7,012 nt of DNA, from contig CAITEM010000301.1 of assembly GCA_903891395.1 (NCBI GenBank), positions 1-7,012 on the forward strand. Direction: 5' to 3'. The notes below the pieces were generated by a model. That model saw only the letters and a program-made list of their open reading frames with translations, was not told where the DNA came from and did no database searches. This document shows positions 1 to 6,390 of this stretch, piece by piece (within the stretch, counting starts at the first letter, position 1; every line of letters begins with the position of its first letter). This DNA is from an uncultured Hyphomicrobiales bacterium (GTDB lineage Bacteria; Pseudomonadota; Alphaproteobacteria; Rhizobiales; Xanthobacteraceae). The position numbers were made by a program, and so were the translations under genes.

Positions 1-2
1 TG

Positions 3-1214
3 CGCACGCATTGCCAGACCTCGGGCTGGTCGCTGGCCGCGCAGGACGTCTTCAACAACGTCTCGCGCACCATGATCGAGGCGATGGCGGCGACGCAGGG
101 CCAGACCCAGTCGCTGCACACCAACGCACTCGACGAGGCGCTGGCGCTGCCGACCGATTTCTCCGCGCGCATCGCCCGCAACACGCAAATTGTTCTGCAG
201 CAGGAAGCCGGCGCCACCCGTATCGTCGATCCCTGGGGCGGTTCGTATTACGTCGAAAAGCTGACTTACGAACTGGCGCGCAAGGCGTGGGGCCACATCG
301 AGGAAATCGAAGCGCTCGGCGGCATGACCAAGGCGATCGAGGCCGGCATTCCGAAGCTGCGTATCGAGGAAGCCTCCGCCAAGACGCAGGCGCGCATCGA
401 CGCCGGCGTGCAATCGGTGATCGGCGTCAACAAATACCAGCCGACCGACGAAGCGCCCATCGACGTACTCAAGGTCGACAACACCGCCGTGCGCAACATG
501 CAGCTCGACAAACTCAAGCGGCTGCGTGCCGAACGCGATCCGAACGCGTTGCAGGAGGCACTCGACGCGCTGACGCGGGCCGCGACCGGCAACGGCAACC
601 TGCTCGAACTCGCCATCGACGCCGCCCGCGCCAAGGCGACGGTGGGCGAGATTTCCAACGCGCTGGAAAAGGTCTATGGCCGCCACCGCGCCGAAATCAA
701 AGCCATCACCGGTGTCTACAAGCGGGAGGTCGGCATGACCAAAGCCGTCGAACGCGTGCGCGTGGCCGTCGAGGCTTTCGAGGCCGCCGAAGGCCGCCGC
801 CCTCGCCTGCTGGTCGCCAAGATCGGTCAGGACGGCCACGATCGCGGCCAGAAGGTGATCGCCTCGGCCTTCGCGGATCTCGGCTTCGACGTCGATATTG
901 GGCCGCTTTTCGCAACGCCGCAGGAAGCGGCGCGGCAGGCGGTCGAGAACGACGTACACATTCTCGGCGTGTCGTCGCTCGCCGCTGCGCATCTGACGCT
1001 GGTGCCCGAACTCAAGAAGGAACTGGCGGCGCAAGGCCGCGACGACATCATGATCGTGGTCGGCGGCGTCGTGCCGCCGCAGGATTACGAAGCGCTGATG
1101 AAGGGTGGCTGCGAGGCCATCTTCCCGCCCGGCACCGTGATCTCGGAGGCGGCCGAGAAACTGCTCAAGACGCTGCACCACCGGCTCGGCCACGACCAGC
1201 AGGCCGCGGAGTGA
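3..1214 (+). CDS. scpA/mcm: Methylmalonyl-CoA mutase, C-terminal part (5' truncated by window edge)
   Basis: Adenosylcobalamin-dependent isomerase converting (R)-methylmalonyl-CoA to succinyl-CoA in the cytoplasm, the last step of propionate catabolism. The open frame enters from the window edge and gives 403 residues, against roughly 700-720 for the whole protein, so about 300 N-terminal residues lie upstream. The visible part begins inside the catalytic TIM barrel, with the family-typical stretches RTHCQTSGWSL, AATQGQTQSLHTNALDE and DPWGGSYYVE. After a linker comes the C-terminal B12-binding domain with the DxHxxG motif (DGHDRG, bases 831-848), whose His is the lower cobalt ligand, followed by GGVVPPQDYEAL and IFPPGTVI. 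Catalytic and B12 domains share one chain, so this is the catalytic subunit. The ATG at 72 is internal to the conserved domain and is not the start. The stop overlaps the next gene by four bases, and meaB lies one gene further on. Family assignment is essentially certain; the symbol varies between organisms. Confidence 0.97.
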   Translation, partial: RTHCQTSGWSLAAQDVFNNVSRTMIEAMAATQGQTQSLHTNALDEALALPTDFSARIARNTQIVLQQEAGATRIVDPWGGSYYVEKLTYELARKAWGHIEEIEALGGMTKAIEAGIPKLRIEEASAKTQARIDAGVQSVIGVNKYQPTDEAPIDVLKVDNTAVRNMQLDKLKRLRAERDPNALQEALDALTRAATGNGNLLELAIDAARAKATVGEISNALEKVYGRHRAEIKAITGVYKREVGMTKAVERVRVAVEAFEAAEGRRPRLLVAKIGQDGHDRGQKVIASAFADLGFDVDIGPLFATPQEAARQAVENDVHILGVSSLAAAHLTLVPELKKELAAQGRDDIMIVVGGVVPPQDYEALMKGGCEAIFPPGTVISEAAEKLLKTLHHRLGHDQQAAE

Positions 1215-1999
1215 GAACGTCTTATTACGTCCGTGCCGGCGCCTTCTTGATTGCCGTAGCGATTCCGGCGCTGGCGAGCGCCGCCGACGAGAAGCCCGCC
1301 TTCGCGGTCAAGACCCGTTCGATCGAGGCTACCGTCATCATCGCCGACGATTTGCGCACCTTTCCCGGCCTGTTCGAAGACCTCCTCCCCGAAGGCCGCC
1401 GCGAAGTGGCAAAATGGCAGCGCACGGCGGACACCGACCGCAAGAATACGCCGGACAATTTCAAGGATGGCCGGCGCTACACATTCGACCGCTCTTACAC
1501 GCAACGCTCCGCGACGGGGCGTTATGTCAGCGTGTTGCGCAGCGACTATTTCGAAATGGGCGGCGCTCATCCGAATTCGACGGTCAACACCATCCTCTGG
1601 GATGCCGAGGCGAAGAAGCGCGTCAGCATCCGCCCGCTGTTCACCGAAACCGCGGATGGCGGCCCCACCTTGAGCCGGATGGTCAAGAACATCCGCGCGG
1701 CGCTCGCCGTCGTCAAACGCAAGAACGACGTCCCGGTCGACAATCCGGACACCGACGAAGCCTTGGGCGCGGTCGAGCCCAAGTTGCTCGGCATTGGCGC
1801 GGTGGCGTTGGCGCCGTCGACCGACACTGCCAAGAGCTCGGGACTGATCTTCTATTACCCGCCATATGCCGTCGGCAGTTACGTCGAAGGCGCCTACCAG
1901 GCGTTCATTCCCTGGACCTTGTTCAAGGACGATCTGTCGCCGGCAGGCGTCGCGTTGTTCAGCGGCGAGCGGCCGAAGGGCGACGAGGATAAAGATTGA
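1211..1999 (+). CDS. Exported DUF3298 (RsiV-like) domain protein
   Basis: A predicted secreted or periplasmic protein of 262 residues starting at GTG 1211, which overlaps the mutase stop as GTGA. I chose this start because it gives a clean signal peptide directly: positive residues near the N-terminus, a hydrophobic core around residues 9-20 and a likely cleavage site after ASA (residues 22-24). The mature part shows DUF3298-type signatures: YFEMGGAHPN around residues 113-122, then a TxxxNTILWD strand and an RPLF motif near 141-144, and near the C-terminus YYPPYAVGSYVEG (about 215-227) followed by a FIPW motif. DUF3298 occurs in RsiV-type anti-sigma factors, where it binds lysozyme, and in some peptidoglycan deacetylases. 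Here there is no anti-sigma region, no transmembrane anchor after cleavage and no catalytic domain, so the function is unknown. It sits between mcm and meaB, probably co-transcribed, but no role in that pathway can be read from it. The same frame stays open upstream through the mutase, which is a shadow. Confidence 0.85.
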   Translation: MRTSYYVRAGAFLIAVAIPALASAADEKPAFAVKTRSIEATVIIADDLRTFPGLFEDLLPEGRREVAKWQRTADTDRKNTPDNFKDGRRYTFDRSYTQRSATGRYVSVLRSDYFEMGGAHPNSTVNTILWDAEAKKRVSIRPLFTETADGGPTLSRMVKNIRAALAVVKRKNDVPVDNPDTDEALGAVEPKLLGIGAVALAPSTDTAKSSGLIFYYPPYAVGSYVEGAYQAFIPWTLFKDDLSPAGVALFSGERPKGDEDKD

Positions 2000-2032
2000 C
2001 CGCCGCCTTTTCCGCCATCGTAACCTGAAGTC

Positions 2033-3025
2033 ATGAACTCACCCCTGCCCGACGTTGCCGCCGCCGTCCTCGCCGCAGCCATCCGTGCCGGCGACCGCGC
2101 GGCGCTGGCGCGCGCCATCACGCTGATCGAAAGCAAGCGCGCCGACCACCGCAAGACCGCGCATCTCCTCGTGCAGGATCTGCTGCCGCGAACGGGCAAG
2201 GCGGTGCGTCTCGGCATCACCGGCGCACCGGGCGCGGGCAAGTCAACGACCATCGACGCGCTGGGCACGTATCTCACCGCGCAGGGTCACAAAGTCGCGG
2301 TGCTGGCGGTCGACCCGTCGTCGAGCCGCACCGGCGGTTCGATCCTCGGCGACAAGACGCGCATGGCGCAGCTTGCCATCGATCCCAACGCCTTCATCCG
2401 GCCGTCGCCGTCGTCCGGCACGCTCGGCGGCGTCGCGGCGAAAACGCGCGAAACCATGCTGCTGTGCGAGGCCGCCGGCTACGACGTGCTGATCGTCGAG
2501 ACCGTCGGCGTCGGCCAATCCGAAACCACCGTCGCGGACATGACGGACTTCTTTTTGGTGCTGATGGTCGCCGGCGCGGGCGACGAGTTGCAGGGCATCA
2601 AGAAGGGCATCGTCGAGCTCGCCGACATGATCGCGGTCAACAAAGCCGACGGCGACAATATCGGCCGCGCCAACATGGCGGCGGCGGATTACCGCAGCGC
2701 GCTGCATATCCTGGCGCCGCGCTCGCCGACCTGGACGGTGCCGGTGACGACCTACTCGGCGCTGACCGGCAAGGGCATTGCCGATCTGTGGGCGCAGGTG
2801 CTCGACCACAAAGAAAAGATGGGCGGCTCGGGCGAACTCGCCGAACTTCGGCGCGCGCAGCAGGTCAAATGGATGTGGACCATGCTGGAGGAGCGGCTGA
2901 CGGCGCGGCTGCGCGGTGACCCCGCCATTCGCGCCAAGGTGCGGCAGGCGGAAGCCGCGGTGGCCGCCGGCCAATTGGCGCCGACGATGGCCGTGGAAGA
3001 CATCGCGCAGTTGTTGGGGGTGTGA
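2033..3025 (+). CDS. meaB: Methylmalonyl-CoA mutase-associated GTPase MeaB
   Basis: G3E-family P-loop GTPase that acts as a chaperone for methylmalonyl-CoA mutase: it gates delivery of adenosylcobalamin and protects or reactivates the enzyme (bacterial counterpart of human MMAA; older name ArgK). The 330-residue protein is full length for the family. Motifs visible in order: Walker A GAPGAGKST at residues 64-72, the switch region DPSSSRTGGSILGDKTRM at 94-111, ETVGVGQSE at 156-164, and the guanine-specificity motif NKAD at 203-206. An N-terminal helical arm and a C-terminal helical dimerisation extension (about 265-330) flank the G domain. ATG 2033 is preceded by only a weak GAAG-like ribosome site, but the N-terminus matches the family in length. 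It lies 33 bases after the DUF3298 gene and its stop overlaps the next start. Its position near the mutase gene supports the specific role rather than a generic GTPase. Confidence 0.97.
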   Translation: MNSPLPDVAAAVLAAAIRAGDRAALARAITLIESKRADHRKTAHLLVQDLLPRTGKAVRLGITGAPGAGKSTTIDALGTYLTAQGHKVAVLAVDPSSSRTGGSILGDKTRMAQLAIDPNAFIRPSPSSGTLGGVAAKTRETMLLCEAAGYDVLIVETVGVGQSETTVADMTDFFLVLMVAGAGDELQGIKKGIVELADMIAVNKADGDNIGRANMAAADYRSALHILAPRSPTWTVPVTTYSALTGKGIADLWAQVLDHKEKMGGSGELAELRRAQQVKWMWTMLEERLTARLRGDPAIRAKVRQAEAAVAAGQLAPTMAVEDIAQLLGV

Positions 3026-3636
3026 TGACTACCATCCTCATCACCGGATTCGGGCCCTTCCCGGGCGCGCCGTTCAACCCGACCGGACCGCTGGTGAAAC
3101 GGCTGGCGAAGACGCGTGTGCCGCGCACCAAAATCGTCACGCATATTTTCGAAACCAGCTACGCAGCGGTCGACCGCGATCTGCCGAAGCTGCTGAAGCG
3201 CCACAGACCCGATGCGGTTCTGATGTTCGGGCTGGCGGCGCGCGCCCGCATCATCCGTATCGAGACGCGCGCCCAGAATGCACTGGCGGTGCTGCCCGAT
3301 GCGGCGGGAAAGACGCCACGACGCCGCGCCATCGCCGCCGGACGCCCCGCCGCGCTGCCGATGGCACTGCCGGCGCAGAAGCTGCTGCTCGCCGTCCGCA
3401 AGGCCGGCGTACGCGCACGGCTGTCGCGCGATGCCGGACGCTATCTCTGCAATTATCTGTGCTGGCACGCCACAGAAGCGGCCACCGCCAAAGCGGGTCC
3501 CCGCCTCGCCGCCTTCGTACACGTACCCCTAGTGGCTGAAAAACCGTCCAGGAATGGGAAAAAGCTTACCCTTGATGACCTCACCCGCGCCGGCAGCGCC
3601 GCCCTGCGGGCTGTTGCGGCTGTCTGCCACGGTTAA
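3025..3636 (+). CDS. pcp: Pyroglutamyl-peptidase I-like protein (peptidase family C15)
   Basis: Cytoplasmic cysteine peptidase of family C15, which removes N-terminal pyroglutamate from peptides. The product is 203 residues from ATG 3025; typical members are 200-220. The N-terminus carries the family signature ILITGFGPFPGAPFNPT. The catalytic triad appears intact: Glu80 in IETRAQN, Cys142 in DAGRYLCNY and His166 in FVHVP, close to the positions known in characterised bacterial enzymes. The overlap TGATG with the meaB stop suggests translational coupling; GTG 3022 in the same frame is possible but would add only one residue. A G-rich stretch (3014-3020) could serve as ribosome site. Several family positions around the Glu and between residues 90 and 115 are degenerate or unusually Arg/Ala-rich, so substrate specificity may differ from classic Pcp. 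No signal peptide is seen. The link to B12 metabolism, if any, is only positional. Confidence 0.88.
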   Translation: MTTILITGFGPFPGAPFNPTGPLVKRLAKTRVPRTKIVTHIFETSYAAVDRDLPKLLKRHRPDAVLMFGLAARARIIRIETRAQNALAVLPDAAGKTPRRRAIAAGRPAALPMALPAQKLLLAVRKAGVRARLSRDAGRYLCNYLCWHATEAATAKAGPRLAAFVHVPLVAEKPSRNGKKLTLDDLTRAGSAALRAVAAVCHG

Positions 3637-3663
3637 GCCGGAAAGCGTCCCTATCTCAAGACC

Positions 3664-4443
3664 ATGCCTTCCCGCCGTTTCAGCCGCCGCAGTACCGTCA
3701 TGCTTATCCTCTTCCTCGTATTCCTCGTTCCTTTGCTCGCCCGCGCCGCGCTCTATGCCGCCGGCAACGGCCCACGCAGCTATCGCGATGCCGACTGGTC
3801 CAGCACCGGCGTGTTGCCGCCAGCGCGCGCTTTCGAGCCCGCCCGCGTCGTGATTTTCACCGGCACCACTGGCGCCTGGAAGGGCGTGTTCTCGGTCCAC
3901 AGTTGGGTCGTGCTCAAGCGCGCCGGCGCCAGGGACTGGACGCGCTACGACGTCGTCGGCTGGGGCACACCGGTGCGGACCAATGGCTGGCCGGCCGACG
4001 GCCGCTGGTACGGCAACATGCCGGTTGCCATCGCGGATGTGTCAGGTCCCGAGGCCGAAAAAATGATCCCGAAGATCGAGACGGCGGTGCGCGATTACAC
4101 CTATAGCCGCGCCGGCGACTACAAGATTTGGCCGGGACCGAACAGCAACAGCTTCGTTGCCACCGTGTTGCGCGCGGTTCCAGAACTGGACGTGATGCTG
4201 CCGCCAAACGCGGTCGGCCGCGACTTTCGCCCCGGCTTCTATGCCGGGCTGACCGACAGCCGCACTGGTGTCGAAGTGAATGTCTACGGCTATGCCGGCA
4301 TCAAGCTCGCTTGGGCCGAAGGTATCGAAGTCAACTTGCTCGGGCTGGTCGCCGGGCTCGATTTGCGCCACCCCGCGCTCAAGCTGCCGGGCTTCGGGCG
4401 TATCGGTGTCGATGCACCGATCGACATCGCGCTGGCGAAGTAG
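3664..4443 (+). CDS. DUF3750 family membrane-anchored protein
   Basis: Protein of 259 residues that resembles the uncharacterised DUF3750 family of proteobacteria. After a basic N-terminus (MPSRRFSRR) there is one hydrophobic segment at about residues 12-31, acting as membrane anchor or uncleaved signal; the rest is presumably periplasmic. Conserved-looking blocks are VHSW at 78-81, RYDVVGWG at 94-101, DGRWYG at 112-117, WPGPNSNSF at 156-164 and VPELDVMLPPNAVGRDF around 172-188. I recognise these as typical of the family but no enzymatic activity is established for it; His79 and the Asn-rich NSNS segment are the most obvious candidate functional residues. ATG 3664 has no strong ribosome site; ATG 3700 would remove the basic part before the hydrophobic helix and is less likely. 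It begins 27 bases after the peptidase gene, so it may belong to the same transcript, and it converges on the minus-strand unit. Confidence 0.85.
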   Translation: MPSRRFSRRSTVMLILFLVFLVPLLARAALYAAGNGPRSYRDADWSSTGVLPPARAFEPARVVIFTGTTGAWKGVFSVHSWVVLKRAGARDWTRYDVVGWGTPVRTNGWPADGRWYGNMPVAIADVSGPEAEKMIPKIETAVRDYTYSRAGDYKIWPGPNSNSFVATVLRAVPELDVMLPPNAVGRDFRPGFYAGLTDSRTGVEVNVYGYAGIKLAWAEGIEVNLLGLVAGLDLRHPALKLPGFGRIGVDAPIDIALAK

Positions 4444-4462
4444 CGGCGTTACTGCAGACGGA

Positions 4463-4558
4463 TCACAACGAGCCCGAGACGATCAGCTTTGCCGCGGTAT
4501 TCCAACTGGCGTGGCTCAGGGCGCCGATCAGAACGGCAAGGAAGACGAAGCTTTCCAA
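4463..4558 (-). pseudogene. Probable remnant of an EamA/DMT-family permease N-terminus
   Basis: On the minus strand, directly after the flavin oxidoreductase stop and in the same frame, an open stretch of 31 codons from a TTG (4556-4558) to TGA (4463-4465) encodes a hydrophobic helix, FVFLAVLIGAL, followed by SHASWNTAAK. The HASWN...K pattern after a hydrophobic segment is characteristic of the first transmembrane helix of drug/metabolite (EamA) transporters. Those proteins are about 280-300 residues with ten helices; here the reading frame stops at once and the following DNA is the end of the convergent DUF3750 gene. I therefore read it as the leftover 5' end of a deleted permease gene. Alternatives are a genuine one-helix small protein or chance resemblance. 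No ATG and only a weak ribosome site are present. Confidence 0.45.
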
Positions 4559-4567
4559 AGTGCTCGC

Positions 4568-5668
4568 TTATGCCCCGGCGGCGGCCGGCGCCCACAACTT
4601 CGGGCCAGCACGGGCATATTGCACCGGCCGGGCGACGTCCGCGCCGAGCGCCTTGGCGGCGTGCCAGCCCCAGTGCGGGTCGTCGAGGAAGCAGCGCGCC
4701 ATCGCCACCATGTCGGCCTCGCCCTTGGCGACGATCTGTTCGGCGTGATCGGCCTTGACGATAAGACCGACCGCGCGCGTCGGAATGCCGGCTTCCTTCT
4801 TCACCTTGGCCGCGATGGCGACGTTGTAGCCAGGCTCGGTCGGATTGTGGATGCCGCCTGCGACACCGCCGGACGACACGCAGATGAAGTCGATGCCTTC
4901 GGCCTTGAGCAGCTTCGCGATAGCGACGGCGTCATCGGGCGTCAGGCCGCCCTCCTTCCAGTCACTGCCGGTGATGCGCGCGCCAAGCGCGACGTGCTTC
5001 GGCACCACCGCGCGCACTGCGCGCGCGACCGACAGCGGAAACTTCATGCGGTTCTCGAACGAGCCGCCGTACTGGTCGCTGCGCTTGTTGGACAGCGGCG
5101 ACATGAAACCGTGCATCAGATAGCCGTGCGCCATATGCAGTTCGACTTCCTCAAAGCCGATACGCACCGCGCGCTGGAACGACGCCACGAAAGCATCGCG
5201 CACACGGTTCATGTCGGCTTCGGTGGCCTCGCGCGGCGTGTGCCAGCCGTCGCCGAACGGGATCGGCGACGCCGCGATCGTCTCCCACGGGTCCTGGCCG
5301 GTTTTCAGCGAACCGCCGCCTTCCCATGGCTTCTGCGCCGAAGCCTTGCGGCCGGCATGCGCGATCTGGATGCCGAATTTGGCGGTGCCGGCGCGGCGGC
5401 ATTGCGAGATCACGCGGGCCAAAGCCGCTTCGTTGTCGTCGGAATAGAGCCCCATGCAGCCGTGTGTGATGCGCGCCGAGCGCTCGACATGGGTCGCTTC
5501 GACCACGACCAGGGCGGCGCCGGAATTGGCCAGCATACCGAGATGCATCAGGTGCCAGTCATTGGCGCAGCCGTCGTCGGCCGAGTACTGGCACATCGGC
5601 GACACCACGATACGGTTGGCAAGCTCAAGACCCGCCAGTTTGTAAGGCGAAAACAGCGCACTGCTCAT
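4568..5668 (-). CDS. NADH:flavin oxidoreductase, Old Yellow Enzyme family (YqjM-like)
   Basis: FMN-dependent ene-reductase of 366 residues, full length, reducing activated C=C bonds of unsaturated carbonyl or nitro compounds with NAD(P)H; the physiological substrate is usually unknown. Features place it in the YqjM/XenA-type subgroup: SPMCQYSA gives Cys26 and Tyr28, which tune the flavin and bind substrate in YqjM. QIAHAGRKA is at about 101-109, the substrate-anchoring histidine pair His178/His181 lies in HMAHGYL with Tyr183, and SPLSNKRSDQYGGSFENR follows at 190-207. Arg231, the SSGG phosphate-binding loop near 265-268, and Arg325 complete the FMN site. The barrel is cytoplasmic, with no signal sequence. 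The start is supported by GAGAG (plus-strand ctctc, 5678-5682) nine bases upstream. It follows the cytochrome gene by 37 bases on the same strand and is probably co-transcribed. A long open frame runs antisense to it on the plus strand and is a composition artefact. Confidence 0.95.
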   Translation of the reverse strand: MSSALFSPYKLAGLELANRIVVSPMCQYSADDGCANDWHLMHLGMLANSGAALVVVEATHVERSARITHGCMGLYSDDNEAALARVISQCRRAGTAKFGIQIAHAGRKASAQKPWEGGGSLKTGQDPWETIAASPIPFGDGWHTPREATEADMNRVRDAFVASFQRAVRIGFEEVELHMAHGYLMHGFMSPLSNKRSDQYGGSFENRMKFPLSVARAVRAVVPKHVALGARITGSDWKEGGLTPDDAVAIAKLLKAEGIDFICVSSGGVAGGIHNPTEPGYNVAIAAKVKKEAGIPTRAVGLIVKADHAEQIVAKGEADMVAMARCFLDDPHWGWHAAKALGADVARPVQYARAGPKLWAPAAAGA

Positions 5669-5705
5669 CGGAACGCACTCTCGGTGGGAACCCGGGCGGA
5701 ACGCC

Positions 5706-6026
5706 TCAGGGCTGCTGGATGGACTTCAGATAGGCGATGATGGCACCGACTTCATCGGCTTCAAACTTGAATTCCGGCATATCGGGGTGGCCGGACATGA
5801 TGCCTTCGCCCAGGGCCTCCTCCAGGGAGTCGATCGGGTAGCGCTGGCCCAGCGTCCGGAACGGCGGGGCGTCCGGGCGCGGGCTGTTGCCGGCCTTGCC
5901 GGTGGCGTGGCAGCGGCCGCAATCGCGGACCAGCAGCGTCTCGCCCTGCTTGATGTCTTGGGCGCTGGAGGGCGCCACGCCCGCCAGCAGGACCAGCACG
6001 GCCAAATGGCCGGACTTTGCCGTCAT
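5706..6026 (-). CDS. Small exported c-type cytochrome
   Basis: Class I c-type cytochrome, an electron carrier of the periplasm. From ATG 6026 the product has 106 residues: a signal peptide with hydrophobic core at about 8-18 and a likely cleavage site after residue 22 (SSA before QD), the haem-binding CxxCH motif CGRCH at 36-40, a probable axial Met83 in HPDMPEF, and the typical C-terminal helix DEVGAIIAYLKSIQ. The frame remains open upstream to 6182, but that extension overlaps the preceding gene, lacks a signal peptide and is very basic, so I reject it. The chosen ATG overlaps the stop of the upstream small gene as ATGA (6023-6026), the usual mark of translational coupling. The redox partner is not evident; the downstream OYE-type reductase is cytoplasmic, so a direct electron exchange between the two is unlikely even though they share an operon. 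Confidence 0.93.
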   Translation of the reverse strand: MTAKSGHLAVLVLLAGVAPSSAQDIKQGETLLVRDCGRCHATGKAGNSPRPDAPPFRTLGQRYPIDSLEEALGEGIMSGHPDMPEFKFEADEVGAIIAYLKSIQQP

Positions 6027-6289
6027 GCCGCCGGGCGCATTCTGTCGTCGCGCGATTTCATCTGTTCGGTCAGAATCTGGTCGGACAGCGCGCGGTCGGC
6101 CAGATTGGCCCAGACCTTGGCGGCCTTGACGACATCGCGCATACGCTCGGCGAAATCCTCCGGCGTGTAATAGTGTTTCCACCGTCCCGAGCGATACAGC
6201 TCAGTGAAGTAGGCAAGCCGGCGATCAGCGAGATCGCGCCATTTCTGAGAGATCTGGTCGAGGCGGAATCCGCCTTGCACGGCTGGCAT
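6023..6289 (-). CDS. Small conserved protein, TIGR03809-like
   Basis: An 88-residue soluble, charged protein with no signal peptide or membrane segment. The central part, ISQKWRDLADRRLAYFTELY followed by SGRWKHYYTPEDFAERMRD (about residues 13-51), resembles the small Hyphomicrobiales family I know as TIGR03809, whose members share the W-x-x-LA-x-x-R, LY-x-SGRW and YYT/S-x-x-x-F elements. No function is established for it. It is predicted to be mostly alpha-helical. The ORF is real rather than a shadow because its stop is coupled by a 4-base ATGA overlap to the cytochrome start, and its codon use fits its neighbours. It is the first gene of the minus-strand unit. No strong ribosome site precedes ATG 6289, so a slightly different start cannot be excluded, but no other ATG lies close by in frame. 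Confidence 0.78.
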   Translation of the reverse strand: MPAVQGGFRLDQISQKWRDLADRRLAYFTELYRSGRWKHYYTPEDFAERMRDVVKAAKVWANLADRALSDQILTEQMKSRDDRMRPAA

Positions 6290-6324
6290 AGAAGGTCCGA
6301 GGCGAGAGCCGAATCGTCAAACGC

Positions 6325-6343
6325 CCGATTCGCTATGAATCGG
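6325..6343. repeat. Inverted repeat CCGATTC-5-GAATCGG
   Basis: Perfect 7-base arms (6325-6331 and 6337-6343) around a GCTAT loop, in the non-coding region 36 bases upstream of the small-protein start. Each arm contains a GANTC site. It could be an operator or a short hairpin; there is no U-run of terminator type on either strand, although it lies downstream of the livM-type gene. Confidence 0.5.
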
Positions 6344-6381
6344 TGACGACCGGCGGTTGCGCAAATGACGCCTACGCACAG

Positions 6382-6390
6382 TGTGGATAA
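6382..6390 (-). promoter_or_regulatory. Perfect DnaA box
   Basis: The minus strand reads TTATCCACA, an exact match to the consensus DnaA-binding 9-mer. It sits in the non-coding region about 93 bases upstream of the small-protein start. I saw only this one perfect copy in the intergenic region and no AT-rich unwinding element, so a transcriptional role for DnaA or a chance match is more likely than a replication origin. Confidence 0.45.

Noticed and set aside
11..1999. 662-codon open frame spanning the mutase and the DUF3298 gene
   Set aside because: Its first 400 codons are an out-of-frame Arg-rich shadow of the mutase. Only the part from GTG 1211 encodes a plausible protein, beginning with a signal peptide.
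2752..3522. 256-codon minus-strand frame opposite meaB and the peptidase gene
   Set aside because: No domain features, low-complexity Arg/Ala/Gly composition, and both plus-strand genes are clearly real.
4444..4567. Bidirectional terminator between the convergent genes
   Set aside because: I could not find a GC-rich hairpin with a T-run on either strand in this gap.
4280..5740. 486-codon plus-strand open frame antisense to the OYE gene
   Set aside because: It overlaps the end of the DUF3750 gene and runs antisense to a full-length, motif-perfect OYE; the translation is Arg/Ala-rich with no recognisable domain, typical of GC-rich shadows.
5706..6182. Longer start for the cytochrome gene at 6182
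   Set aside because: The extra 52 residues overlap the upstream small gene, are basic and shadow-like, and would bury the signal peptide; ATG 6026 is coupled to the upstream stop.
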